Assembly (NCBI GenBank): GCA_022829145.1
Contig: CM040744.1
Location: 3,470,001 to 3,534,000 of the forward strand
Length of the DNA: 64,000 bases
Direction: 5' to 3'
From: Albula goreensis
Lineage: Eukaryota > Chordata > Actinopteri > Albuliformes > Albulidae
Numbering within the stretch: the stretch's first letter is position 1; each line of letters starts with the position of its first letter. This document shows positions 36,680 through 47,869 of this stretch, in pieces. A model generated the notes under the pieces. It did no database searches and had not been told where the DNA came from. It worked only from the letters and a program-made list of their open reading frames with translations. The position numbers were made by a program, and so were the translations under genes.

Positions 36680-36905
36680 TATGTCACTAAGCTCCACCCC
36701 TTAATATTCCTCCCTCTGGCTGATGTCACTAAGCTCCGCCCCTCACTGTCCCTCCCTCTGGCTGATGTCACTAATCTCCACCCCTCACTGTCCCTCCCCA
36801 GGCTGATGTCACTAAGCTCCGCCTCTCACTGTCCCTCCCTCTGACTGATGTCACTTAGCTCCCCCTCACTGTCCCTCCCTCTGGCTGATATCACTAAGCT
36901 TCACC
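36680..36905. repeat. 42-bp minisatellite (GCTGATGTCACTAAGCTCCG)
   Basis: There are about 5.4 copies at 42-bp spacing (landmarks 36721 and 36763), each with TGATGTCACTAAGCTCC and CCCTCACTGTCCCTCC. Confidence 0.95.
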
Positions 36906-37017
36906 CCTTGTCTTGTTGTTCTTCTGTAGTGGAGGGAGGGATGGTCCTACATTGTCAAGTCAAAAACTCCAACAACAACTGAAACCCTATAATGGCAGCT
37001 CCATCCCAGTGAACACG

Positions 37018-37250
37018 AGAGAGAGAGAGAGAAAAAGAGAGGGAGAGAGGCCCGTGTCATTTGTAGCTCCCCAGGGGGTCTGTGAATATGTGCGGTCCTA
37101 GATGCTGAGGGGGGGTCCCAGCGGAGCCACGAGCTTAGGGATCACACACTCTAATGAGGCCCTACATGAGCCTGTGAAGAGATGATTTTAAAGCTGGGAA
37201 AGAAGAGAGGGAGAGAGAGAAGGAAGGGAGCAAGGGAGAGAGGAGAGGGG
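37018..37250. repeat. GA-rich tracts
   Basis: (GA)n lies at 37018-37046 and degenerate GA at 37198-37252. Confidence 0.85.
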
Positions 37251-37559
37251 GAGATATTACAATCTTGCTTTGCCAGGATGATGTACTTTTACTGATTTTA
37301 CTATTAAAGCCTGTTAGAAATAGAATTAGTACAGATAGACGGGAGGGATGAAAGAAGAGGAGGATGACCAAGACACTATTTGCATAATTGTACAAGACAG
37401 TGTTAATTCTACAGTGTTAATTTTGGCGTTAAGGTGACTGTGCCGTTGGTGCTGAATGCAAGCTGTTAAGGGTGTCTTCCTTTTTAATTCCCTCATATTT
37501 TAAAGTCTGTTTGTGCCTCTACTTCAGCAAATGCAAAAAATGCATAAAAAAGAAAGAAA

Positions 37560-38100
37560 AAAACACGTTGAGCGCAGTGCATTGATGCTAACAAGTCGCC
37601 ATGGTGACGAGGGGTTAAAAATCACACGCTGTCCCTGTCTGACATTCATTAACTGAGCTTCAGGAAAATTACCCGCCATCTGGAGCAGTGTGGCCGGCCG
37701 TTAGCATATTTATCGGCTCCGGGCTGTGGGAGTCTTCGTCTGTATTTTTTCTGAAATATATGAATTCAACGACAGGAAGCCATTTGCATTTAAATACATT
37801 TGACCCCAAATCAGAGGAGTGACTCCTCACACGGTTCCGATTTCCACCAGCAGTAACCCCGGAAACGAGGTTCTCAACGGGACACAAACTTGCGCCGAAC
37901 TTGTTTGTCTGATTCCGCCGCTGTAATTTGTAGGTATGCTGAGTGTGGTGAGTTCACCACTCAAAGTGGGGCAAATGGAATGGTCGTAATCAGTTGTAAA
38001 AGTTTCATGAATATATTTTTTTTTTTTTCAATAATTTCCATTGACTGGAAGCTGAGCATCACTGTGGGTAAGGGCTTTGAAAAAATAGGTTATTTATAAT
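37560..38100. promoter_or_regulatory. Candidate conserved non-coding element
   Basis: It is unique, with GTCGCCATGGTGACGAGG (close to an X-box-like inverted repeat GTCGCCATGGTGAC), TTAGCATATTTATCGGC and CATTTGCATTTAAATAC. This is inference. An X-box-type RFX site would be testable. Confidence 0.38.
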
Positions 38101-38508
38101 AAAAACAAAAAAAAAAGAAGCCTTTTTTCTTTAATGTCCCATGGAATGATTAATAAAATTAGCTGTGAATGGTCACACTATGTAGCAGAAAAGATTGCAG
38201 TCCCAATTAGTTCGCAGATAAGTTGAAAACTCAGTGCAGCACAGCAGGTCTGGTTTTAAGAAATGGTTGTATTACCGTTCTAACAGCAGGGTGGTGTGAT
38301 TCAGACCTGGGCCTGCATTGATTCCTAAAGTGGTTTATTTCCCTGCAACTGCAAAGCCCAGAATGATTTACGGCACAATAATCAGAATTCAAATACAATC
38401 GAAACAACACTGTCCTAGTGCTATTATGTTTTGTTACTGAAATTTTTGCCTTTAGTTTTAGTCGCCATAAGGAGGATCATTTGAATGTAGAATGTGTAGA
38501 ATGTGTGT
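38101..38508. other. Unique AT-rich sequence, no gene seen
   Basis: A-runs lie at 38100-38120. It is otherwise featureless. Confidence 0.5.
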
Positions 38509-38546
38509 TTTTTAGCAGACACTCTTATCCAGAGTTGTATCTGAAT
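38509..38546. mobile_element. Short SINE-core fragment
   Basis: TTAGCAGACACTCTTATCCA followed by GAG is the same core as at 35738 and 50694. The rest of the element is unrecognisable. Confidence 0.5.
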
Positions 38547-38776
38547 GTATTTTTTGCTAACTCATGCTACAGAACTATAAAATGCTTCAGGAGTGTTCCA
38601 TATTTTACTTTTAGTATATGAATAACACAGTGCAATCTTCAGTGTTGAATCTGCTATGGAGTACAATTGATCACAGTTGGACTCACATAAACTCTGTTAG
38701 AGTTAACTTAACACTGAGCATTCACCTGTGCATGTCAAGGCCACGTACCTTTGGATGCTGAGTGGTTTCACCACGC

Positions 38777-38876
38777 CTCAGAGAGCTGCGCTGCTGGGCC
38801 TGAAGGCGTAGCTCTCTGAGAACGCGCACCAACGTGGCAGGAAAAAACAACTGCGTTGCGTTTTCTGCCAGGTTGG
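38777..38876. other. Two adjacent hairpin-forming inverted repeats
   Basis: Hairpin 1: CTCAGAGAGCT (38777-38787) pairs perfectly with AGCTCTCTGAG (38810-38820), with a loop of about 22 nt. Hairpin 2: CCAACGTGGCAG (38829-38840) pairs with CTGCCAGGTTGG (38865-38876) with one mismatch and an inner AAAA/TTTT. No known ncRNA family was recognised. Confidence 0.6.
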
Positions 38877-38899
38877 TTCAGTCCAATTGTGATGTTTTT

Positions 38900-39260
38900 A
38901 AAATAATTTAGCTGATAAACAACAGTGACAGGATTACGGAAGTTATGATTCTGACGTTATTAATATCTGCTCGGGTGTCATCTCGGTTTAAACGCACGCC
39001 GCCAAAAATCATAAAATCCCATTAAACCTTTTCACAATTTCCCAACCTGAAGAGTAAACAGAACGGTGAGAGCTGACGAGGGGCGTTATGTGATTCAATT
39101 AATGACATCAGACAGCGTCTCATTTCCGAACAAACCGGCACGATTCCGCGCACTCCGCCGCGTTAACCGCATTACGGCGGTGTACAGAACTGTATCTAAT
39201 ACAATTAGACTCACACAGAAGGGTGTGCGGTTGAATGACATGATTACGGATTTTTAAAGT
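38900..39260. promoter_or_regulatory. Candidate conserved non-coding element
   Basis: It is unique, CpG-retaining sequence with GTGATTCAATTAATGACATC, CCGCGTTAACCGCATTACGG and AATACAATTAGACTC. This is inference. Confidence 0.35.
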
Positions 39261-40154
39261 GTCTAAACAAGAGTGGAATTATCCAGCATAAGGAGAACAG
39301 CACGGCAGCGCTGGAAGCTACAGAAATCCGTCTCTGAATTTTATGAATGATAGTATCACAGACACTGGAAAATTGGAGAGCTGGTAGTACAAATGATCCT
39401 AAAACACCTCTCAGATAGAAGTGACACATCAAACATTTGGAAATCTGCCTTTTAAAGTCATTAACCTCTTTTTCATGGAATGTAATTGCTAGGTTAATGC
39501 ACAATGCACGCATTATTTTAAGTTTGTCACAGATACATAAGGTATTTTAAAATAAAAATCCAATTAATAGAATTCATGTTCATAACTGCCTTCAGAGAAT
39601 ATAAAAACAAGTCTAAATTTATTGATGTTGAACCAAATATACATTACAATGTACTTTGAACATCACTGTTCACTTCAGGTTATTTTTCACATGAAATATT
39701 CTGTACTCAGAGCTGCACATATCTATGTTGTGTTTAGACAAACGTTAGCACACTTGTTTATGATACTTCTGATTCTTCTTTAGTTAATGTAGTATTGATT
39801 TAACAGAATTGATCACATTAATGATATTAATTTAAAGACAAGGCCTTGGATTGGATTTTTGAAATAATTAATTGTAATCGTTTATGATATACCTCAGTTT
39901 CTGCCATGGTTTGGCAATGAGGATTTAAGTTGTTTGTATTCCCTGTGTGGGAACATTAGCTTATCCTAATTGGATAATCCTGGAGCCACTTCCTGTTCCT
40001 CTACCACCTGAGCGGTACCCATATCACAAAACACAAAACAGCCATTCTATAAACCCAAAAACCAGAACATATCAGTTCCCACAAAAACATCCAACACCCA
40101 ACACCCAACACCCGCCCAGACAAACAAAAAAATCAAAAAGCAAGAGTCAACTCT
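39261..40154. other. AT-rich sequence then A/C-rich tract, possible 3' part of the LINE remnant
   Basis: 39261-39940 is featureless AT-rich sequence. 40015-40150 is A/C-rich with CACAAAACACAAAACA and CCAACACCCAACACCC, on the 3' side of the adjacent LINE fossil, and may be its 3' UTR. Confidence 0.45.
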
Positions 40155-40560
40155 CTATCGTCTCCAACGGTACACAACACTCCCAAGCCCCCATAGATAA
40201 ATAAACCCATCTGAATGATCCACCAGCCTGTAACAGGCATGCTCCACCGAGCTAGGCAGCCAGCAGCCCTGTAATAACCCGCGCAGGGTCTCCTGTATCT
40301 GATTCTCCCTAGTTTTCCATATGGCTAACATAGCCACCCCTGACAAGTTCATTGTAACCTGCAAATGTTTCTTTCATATCATATATCTTGGGCCAAGAAT
40401 AAAAACCTCAACAGAAAACCCCTCCCCCAGCCCCCAAAAAAACTCTCCAGCAGCCTAAACAACCGCCGTAAGCGAGAGCACTGGGTGAACAGGTGGAACG
40501 AAGACTAGGGTCCCGAACAGAAAGGACAGCCCCACCCCTCCCCAACACTAGGATCCAGGT
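40155..40560 (-). pseudogene. Decayed Tx1/L1-type LINE ORF2 C-terminus
   Basis: The minus strand encodes, with frame changes and stops, CPFC (40517-40528), then in another frame SSFHLFTQCSRLRRLFRLLE, then VTMNLSGVAMLAIWKTRENQ and SVEHACYRLVDHSDGFIYLW. This order, CxxC, HxFxxC, RLxxLF, AxLAIWxTRxN and EHxxYRLV, is the C-terminal signature of fish Tx1/L1-like retrotransposon ORF2. At least two frame disruptions and in-frame stops show it is dead. The upstream RT domain is not present. Confidence 0.7.
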
Positions 40561-40770
40561 GCACCAGATGTCTGTTTGTGGCTATAGCCCCACGGATGAT
40601 CCTCACGGGAGGTCAGCTGTCCGTTTCTCAACGGGGGCCTTCATTGACCTCCAGCGGCCCTTTGGGGAAGAGTCTGGGCTGAACGATTCCGCCCACCTTG
40701 ACGCCTTCAACCCTGCCAGTGAGCATAAGTGAGATACCTTAATGCAAGTATAGTAGGCTGCTATCTTCCC

Positions 40771-40806
40771 AAGGAGAGAGGGAGAGAGAGAGAGAGAGAG
40801 AGAGCG
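40771..40806. repeat. (GA)n microsatellite
   Basis: A GAGAGAGAG run ends in GAGCGC. Confidence 0.92.
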
Positions 40807-40929
40807 CTTCCCCCTGGGCCCCTCCATGCACCTGATCGATACAGGCCAATCATCTTCATTCAACAAAATAACACTGTCATCATGGAGCCCCCGTCTGGCT
40901 GGGGGGGGGTGGGTGGTTGGTGGGGGGTG

Positions 40930-41270
40930 GCGGATATCTCTGCTGGACTCTCCTAATGGGGATTGAATGGCGCTAATGAATGGGTGCTGTGCATTAGCCC
41001 TGAAATTTGATGGTATTTGATTTACACGGAGTCCAGGTCTGATTGCTAATGTTAAATCCATTAAACTGTCTTCTGCATGCGCCCTAATGTACTTCCCTCA
41101 ATACAATACAGATTAAATAAATCCATTTCTCAGCTTAATAGAAGTGCGTAGAGCTCCCTCCTCTGACATTTCTGTTTTCTCTAAGAGCTTTGGATAATGC
41201 AGTTTTGCAGAGGAAGATTTAAAGAGCTTAAATAACTCAATGTTTTATACCGTGTGTTTGGCTGAAATGT
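40930..41270. promoter_or_regulatory. Candidate conserved non-coding element
   Basis: It contains ATTGAATGGCGCTAATGAAT, GATTGCTAATGTTAAATCC and TCAGCTTAATAGAAGTGC in unique sequence. This is inference. Confidence 0.35.
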
Positions 41271-41283
41271 CAAACGATATGTT

Positions 41284-41285
41284 CT

Positions 41286-41332
<47 letters not shown>
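41284..41332. repeat. (CT)n microsatellite
   Basis: This is a perfect CT run of about 21 units. Confidence 0.96.
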
Positions 41333-41334
<2 letters not shown>

Positions 41335-42000
41335 TGCCTGGGCTCTCAGAACTCTATTGGAAAGTACATCGTCGCCTGAGTGTCGCGAAAATCGGCGACA
41401 GAGATAATGAATTCCCAACCTCACAGTGACTGCGTCCTTGCTCTCTAATATGAGGCGATAATGTCCGCGTAGTGATGATAATGTTTCTCACAATCGCTGC
41501 GCACGTGAGATCTTTTTTTCCTGTTGTCTAGGTGACAGACACGCGCACACGGTATAATGTAATGAAGACCATGGATGGAACGGACTCATCTTTAATACTT
41601 TTTGGCTGTCGGGCCACGCCTTCAAACGCACACTTTTGCAATTGTTAGTTTATATGCTAATTTCAATAAGTAATAAAAACTCAATAAGGGTTGTTAGTGT
41701 GCTAAATAAGAATTATTTCCGTAAATGTGTCGTTTGAAGATAAAATTACAGACTGAATGTCGTCAGAAGTGAGCTATTATCAGATCTCCAGCAGTATATT
41801 TGTTTGTTTTCCCTCTCAGCATCGCGGTTGTACTTTGTAGCTTTCATTTCGTTTCCTCTGTAAATTCATAATTGTATGAAAATATCATCTATGTACATAA
41901 CATCTGACAATAATTACCTGGATGGTAATTCAAAAAAAAAAAACAGAATAAATAAAAATGAAAAGACAAGAAACAATGCATGCTTTCAAGATAAAAAGGA
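41333..42000. other. Unique AT-rich sequence with CpG-bearing first 250 bp
   Basis: 41350-41560 has GTCGCGAAAATCGGCGACAG and GATAATGTCCGCGTAGTG, possibly regulatory. The rest is AT-rich with an A-run at 41932. Confidence 0.45.
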
Positions 42001-42059
42001 TTAGCTACAGCAAATACATTTTCTATGAGTGCATATGAGACTAGAAGAACTGTGAGCAG

Positions 42060-42180
42060 CATACCAATGAGGGTGAAAGAGAGGAAAAAAGGAGAAAACA
42101 GAGATGAGAGGAGAGAGGGATGAGAAAAGAGTGGTACAGTAGAGTGAGGAGAGAGGGCTAAAGAGAAGGGAGGATGAGAG
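42060..42180. repeat. GA-rich tract
   Basis: It consists of degenerate GAGAGGAGAGAGGGATGAG units. Confidence 0.8.
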
Positions 42181-42209
42181 ATGATGGGGTGGCACTAGTA
42201 GTGGAATTT

Positions 42210-42500
42210 GTGTCGCCGTGGAAATGCAGTGATGCTGTGTCTCCGGCAGGTGGCTGGGACGTGGTGCTGGGGGCTGAAAGGTTGTTACCATGGGGACACA
42301 GGTTGCTGGGGTGTGGTGCAGGGGCAGTTACAGTGCTGAGGGTTGTTGCCATGGAGTCACGGGTGGCTTTGGTGTAGTGCAGGGGCAGAAACAGAAGGGG
42401 TCGTTGCCATGGAGACACGGGTGGCTGTGGTGTAGTGCAGGGGCAGAAACAGAGGCAGGGGTCGTCGCCATGGAGGCGCAGGTGGCTGTGGGGTGTGTAG
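42210..42500. repeat. About 60-bp minisatellite (GGTGGCTGTGGTGTAGTGCA)
   Basis: There are four to five diverged copies containing GTTGCCATGGAGACACGGGT and TGTAGTGCAGGGGCAG. GTTGCCATGGAGAC is a near-perfect RFX X-box-type inverted repeat and recurs in each copy. Confidence 0.88.
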
Positions 42501-42718
42501 CGGGGACGGCAGCCGGTGTCACACTCTGACAGAAAACACATTTCCTCAGACCCACTGCTTTGATGTGGGATGTCGAATAGTGATTTATATCTTCTGCTGT
42601 GGCGTTTCGCAGCCCCTCCACAGCGTGCCGCCTGCTGCCCGGATTACGGCAGCATTATGCGTCTGACAGGCACGGATCCCTGCACTGCTTCTGAAAACCC
42701 CGCTCTCTTCCTCTCCGC

Positions 42719-42875
42719 TGCTCTCTCCCTCTCTCTCTACTGCTCTCACCCACCCCCCACTCTGTCTATTGCTCTCCTGCTCTCTATTGCTCTCCCTCTC
42801 TTGTCTCTGGTTCTTTCTTGCCCTCTCTAGCTCTTTCCCTCCCTCCCTCTCCCTCCCTCTCTCTCTTCTCCCCAG
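42719..42875. repeat. CT-rich repeat
   Basis: This is a degenerate CTCTCCCTCTCTC tract. Confidence 0.88.
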
Positions 42876-43880
42876 TAACATGGACAGGTTATTTTCGGAT
42901 CGCTCAGTTCAAAGCCGCTGGATTCTGTTTCATTGCTGAAATCTTTTTGTGCCGTGCTTCCACGCATTCACATCCACGCTGCGCCCGCCGTTTCTGATTC
43001 CTCCTCTCAGGGTCTGGAGCTCAGACTGCTCCCCGCTTTACGGCCGTGTGGGGGCATGTGGAGACAGCTATTGCACGGTTTGGGTGAGATATTTCACAAG
43101 CATAAAGGCAGAGAAATCCTTTTACACTCTGATATTCTCTGCTGTTTGATGGAGTGTGAAGCTGGTAAATCACAGGCAGGTCTAATGAATTACATTACTG
43201 CTCTTTTCATTTGGGTGCTCTGTTCCTGACTACAGATTACATGACTAGAGCATTCCTGTACAATATAGACTGAGTGTGAGATTACATTCAGTCTAATCTC
43301 ACATAATATCTTTTCTTAGTGCTTCTCATAACAATTCTGTTTGAGACTATCCTCGTCTCACAGAAAACTTTTTAAATTTGTTGCTAGGATGCAACTTTTA
43401 GAATATTTGCACCATCTTTTCCCTCAGAGTAACTATGATATCATACAGCAAATCCTGTCTCCGCTTTCTATCAGATAAACTCCTCTGAAATATGACTTTA
43501 TTTGCAACAGAATTTAAGAACTCACAATTACTGTCTTCATTGAAGTAATTTTTATACACTTTGCTAAGTGACTTTCCTTAATACAGCTCTATTCAAAACA
43601 ATTTTTTTCAGCTTGTTTACTTCATTTTAGGTCCTGTGCAGAGTCACTCTTTGCATTTTTATGGCTGATAAATAGAGATGATTTTTGACAACAATTGTTT
43701 TTGGAGCCTTAGATTTCTAAGAGAGTAATAAAAGCAATTTCTTATGTCATATTTGGGGAACTAATTCCTGGCTGCAGTGTTCAGTATGATGGCTGTGTGG
43801 GTGATTATGTATGCGTGTTTGTGTGTGTCTGAGAGAGTCTGTGCAGAGGTTGACCACAGTCCTGTGCTTCCTTCAGTTTT
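42876..43880. other. Unique intergenic sequence, no gene seen
   Basis: It is mostly AT-rich. A 98-codon ORF at 42933-43229 lacks recognisable features. Confidence 0.5.
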
Positions 43881-44210
43881 CATCAGGTAATTAACTGCCT
43901 AAAGCCAGCTGCGAGGAAAACCGACAGCGGCGCTGAAAATTCGACGGATCGGGCTGTCCAGGCCGCATCATCACCATCTCCACGCTCCTCGCGGGCCCCG
44001 CTGCGCTCATCGCAGGCCGCGCTTTCCTACGTTTGTTTATTCAATTGCATGTTTTTCCTTTCTCTTCACATCGGAACGCTGCAGCACAGAGCAGGGCCGC
44101 TGCAGGTCGAGAGCTTAATTAAAATATCAATGTTGTTCTGTCCACTTGAGTCTGAAATGAGCCGCACTGTTTGTCTTCTCTGTATGAATGTTACAGTTAA
44201 TGGAGATAAT
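43880..44210. promoter_or_regulatory. Candidate conserved non-coding element
   Basis: It contains CATCAGGTAATTAACTGCC, a CpG-rich patch CGGCGCTGAAAATTCGACGG, and GAGCTTAATTAAAATATC. It is unique and lies immediately before a TG repeat. This is inference. Confidence 0.35.
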
Positions 44211-44245
44211 GGAGAGCCATCATCAACAGAGCTACACATGCCAGC

Positions 44246-44536
44246 TCTGTGTGTGTGTGTGTGCATGTGTGAGTATGTGTGCATGCATATGTGTGTGTGT
44301 GTATGTGTGCGTGCATATGTGTGTGTGCATGCGTGTGTGCGTGCGTGTGTGTGTGTGCGTGCATGCATGTGTGTGTGTGTGAGTATGAGTGTGTGCATGT
44401 GTGTGTGCATGCGTGTGTGTGTGTGTGCGTACATATGTGTGTGTGCATGCGTGTGTGCGTGCGTGTGTGTGTGTCTGTGCGTGCATGCATGTATGTGTGT
44501 GTGAGTATGAGTGTGTGCATGTTTGTGTGCATGCAT

Positions 44537-44600
<64 letters not shown>
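44246..44600. repeat. Compound (TG)n array with GCATGC/GTGCGTGC units
   Basis: TG tracts are interrupted by alternating purine-pyrimidine GCATGCGTGTGTGCGTGCGT, ending in (GT)n of about 29 units. Almost the whole 350 bp is alternating purine/pyrimidine, a Z-DNA-prone sequence. Confidence 0.95.
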
Positions 44601-44602
<2 letters not shown>

Positions 44603-44699
44603 TAGCCATGTCTCTCTCTCTGTGTCTTTGTTCTCCCTGGCGTATCAATAAAACTCCAGCCATTTTACTTTTAAAGAGCACCCTGCCTCCAGCTCAGAG

Positions 44700-44805
44700 T
44701 CTCCCTCTCTTTTGCTGCCCCTGTCCTCTCTCTCTGTTTCTCTTTCTCCCTCTCTCTCTCACTCTGTCCCTGTCCTCCCTCTCTCTCTCTTGCTCTCCTC
44801 CACTC
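44700..44805. repeat. CT-rich repeat
   Basis: It consists of degenerate CTCTCTCTGTTTC units. Confidence 0.88.
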
Positions 44806-44946
44806 ACAGTACAGTTTTTTTGTTCTTTTTTTTAAATCAGAAGACCGCACTTGCACATTAATTAGCCGAAGCACAGAGCAGAGGGGTCCATAATAAATAC
44901 AAATAATGAGTCAGCTTCAGGATCTGCTGGCACAGAGAAAGTTAAA

Positions 44947-45336
44947 AATCACAGACGAGGGGTAGCACTGACAGATTACCTCTGAAAATCACAGACGAGG
45001 CGCAGCACTGACAGATTACCTCTGAGAATCACAGACGAGGGGTAGCACTGACAGATTACCCCTGAAAATCACAGACGAGGGGTAGCACTGACAGATTACC
45101 TCTGAGAATCACAGACGAGGGGTAGCACTGACAGATTACCTCTGAGAATCACAGACGAGGGTAGCACTGACAGATTACCTCTGAGAATCACAGACGAAGG
45201 GTAGCACTGACAGATTACCTCTGAGAATCACAGACGAGGGATAGCACTGACAGATTACCTCTGAGAATCACAGACGAAGGGTAGCACTGACAGATTACCT
45301 CTGAGAATCACAGACGAGGGATAGCACTGACAGATT
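44947..45336. repeat. 40-bp minisatellite (AATCACAGACGAGGGGTAGC)
   Basis: There are about ten copies at 40-bp spacing of AATCACAGACGAGGGGTAGC then ACTGACAGATTACCTCTGAG. The last four alternate between GAAGGGTAGC and GAGGGATAGC copies, a higher-order two-unit pattern. Confidence 0.96.
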
Positions 45337-46477
45337 GAGAGGGGAAGCTTTTGGCTGAACAAAATGAGACACTCCATGTCTGAAAGCATGAGGTAGGATG
45401 TTGCAACTTACTTTACATGTTTTTTCTCTCTGTGTTCCCTGTGTAGCTATTCTCCTAATTTTACATTTTTGGGTTGTGAAAGTGTAATTTTTTGTGTACT
45501 ATATTATTAATTGAGGCGACCTAGGCTTGTTTCTAGCTCACTTCATATAGAGGACTGCTGTCTTTTGCTGCTGTGTTTTTCCAGCTACATAATACATACA
45601 GGCAGTCAAGCAATGCAATCCTGTGTTCTGACTCTGTGATAGGAACCAATCACAGAGTTCTGTCATGTTAAGAAAAGCCTTCTGATTGGTTCAGTGCATC
45701 AATGACTGCACATGCCATCTCCACCCAGTCTGGTGTTAATGAAGCTTCAATGTACAGTCAGTGGTCTCTCCTGAGAGAGAACTCTGCCCCCTACAGGTGA
45801 TGCAGGGTTGATTACCACCACACAAGGAAAGTCAATTCCTTGTTCTACCACCAGAGGGCGAAACAGCTCCAGATGTGTATTCACAGCCATTGTTTGACAG
45901 GCTTCCTGCTCCACCTAAAATCAGACTATGGCGCATTTTCAGCCTGGCGTTGAGGTGAAGAGCAGTTAAGGCTCTTTTCTAGGTGTGACCCGGACACCTG
46001 TTCGCAACGTTACGACAGAAACTCCCTGGCAACCACAACCCCCCACCCCAGGGTTTTCACATGAATAACTTAGCAGGGTTTGCTTTTTGGAGCAGTGTCT
46101 GGGCGTAACTATGTCATGCACAAGCCAAAGGTAAACTCAGCTCAGCTCCTCTGCTTGTATGGCTGGCGCCTCGGTGCGGTTATTAATTTATACGCAGCGC
46201 GCATGCCCCCCTCGTGCCCCCCTCGTGCGATGATCAGAGACACTCTGCGCCTGCCGAACGCTGAGGGGGTGTGAGTGCATGAGTGACTGCACTAGAAACG
46301 GGAAAGCGATCCTAAAACAAACCCACTCTAAAGAGATGTCATTAAACTAACACTTTACAATATCTCATCTCAACTGAGTCAATATGTCACATTTTCATAA
46401 TGTAAAAAAAGGCAAACACAAGCAGAGATTAAAAATTACAGCACTTTGCAGTTTCTCTGACATCCTGCATCTCAGGT
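45337..46477. other. Unique intergenic sequence, no gene seen
   Basis: A 10-bp perfect hairpin ACTCTGTGAT/ATCACAGAGT lies at 45628-45658. 46140-46270 is CpG-rich. There is no convincing ORF. Confidence 0.5.
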
Positions 46478-46826
46478 GTGAGGCTGTGTGAGTGTGTGCA
46501 CGCGCGTGTGTGTGTGTGTGCATTGTGTGTGCGTGTGTTTGGGAGTGCATTTGAGTGAGTGTGCTTCTTTGTGAAAATGTGTGTTTGTGTGTAAGACTGT
46601 ATATTGGTGTTTTTGTACAAGACTGTGTGTGTGTGTGTGTGGGCATGAGACTAATTCATGAGTGTGCGCGGGCATTTGTGTATGTGTTTTTCTGTGTGTG
46701 GGAGAGAGAGAGTGTGTGTATGTATGACAGTCAATGCATGAGTGAGTGTGTGTATAAGAATCTGTGTGTGTGTGTGGGGGACGCAAGTGTGAGTGTGTGC
46801 ATATGTGTGTGTGTGTGCGCATGTAC
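46478..46826. repeat. Degenerate TG repeat
   Basis: It consists of imperfect TGTGTGTGCG, GAGTGTGTG and AAGACTGTGTG units. Confidence 0.9.
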
Positions 46827-47869
46827 CAGTGTCTAAGGGCATAATTAAGAGGTTGCTGCCAGCGCTGTGGCCCTGCCTGTCTTTCAGGCTGGCAGAGTTT
46901 AGCCTGGTTTCATCAGTGTGACAGGAGTTACCGCGCACTGCCAAAGTGTTTTAGAGCATAAACACAGAGCGCCTCCCTCCTCTCCCTTCCCATTGTTCCT
47001 CACAGTAGATTAAGATACAGTAATAAATCACTGCACAGTTACTAGACATCACCGCTACCCTGAAGCCTGCTTTCCTGAAAAACCAGAAAAGGTCTCTACT
47101 GCCCTCTGGTGTCCATTTGAGGTGCTGCAAGCCGCCATTCATTAATGTTGTCTGTTTTGACACTGGCACATGAGGTCTCCATGCTGTTTAACGCAGTGAT
47201 GCTGTAATGATGCACTTGTTTTATTCAACACAAGCATTCTGTGGCTGCTTGTAGTTGTGTTTCGTTTGAAATAAACCGAAAATGTTTCATGGGACGACGT
47301 TCCATGTTCCTGTAGAAAAAAAGTAATCTTTCATCTCTTATTTTGGAATCATTTTCAAGCAATTCAGCCAGTTTTACTGGCATGACAAGTGCAATTTATT
47401 TCCAAGGCATATAGAAGATACTGTAAATAACGACAGTGAAAGTTCCAGGAACGACAGAGTGTCACTCAGTCATAAAAATAACAATAAAATGGCCATGAAT
47501 TATAGTTCAGACACATGTAAACTCTCGGTATCAGGGACAGAGTGGTGCTGTATCCATTACAGTCTCTCGGGCCGTGGGCGCTGTGCTGTTTAGAGTCAAG
47601 ATAGTGAAGCTGTGGGTTCATCACCCAATAAAACTGATTTTTAAAAATGAATTCTGTCTTTGTTTCATATATTTTGTACAGTGAATGATAAATTCTCGGA
47701 TCACTTACGAGAGAGCATCTTTATCCTGTACTGGCGTTTATGGAGCCACTCCAATACCGTTTACTGTCTGGTACTGTCTAACACTGTCTAGCATCCCTGT
47801 ACACCACGCTACACGAGGGATGAACTCATTCCGCCGGAATCACGGGGAGAAATGAGAAATTAATTAATG
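46827..47869. other. Unique intergenic sequence, no gene seen
   Basis: No repeat arrays or protein-like frames were seen. Confidence 0.5.

Noticed and set aside
38777-38876. microRNA precursor
   Set aside because: The stems are only 11-12 bp, too short for a typical pre-miRNA.
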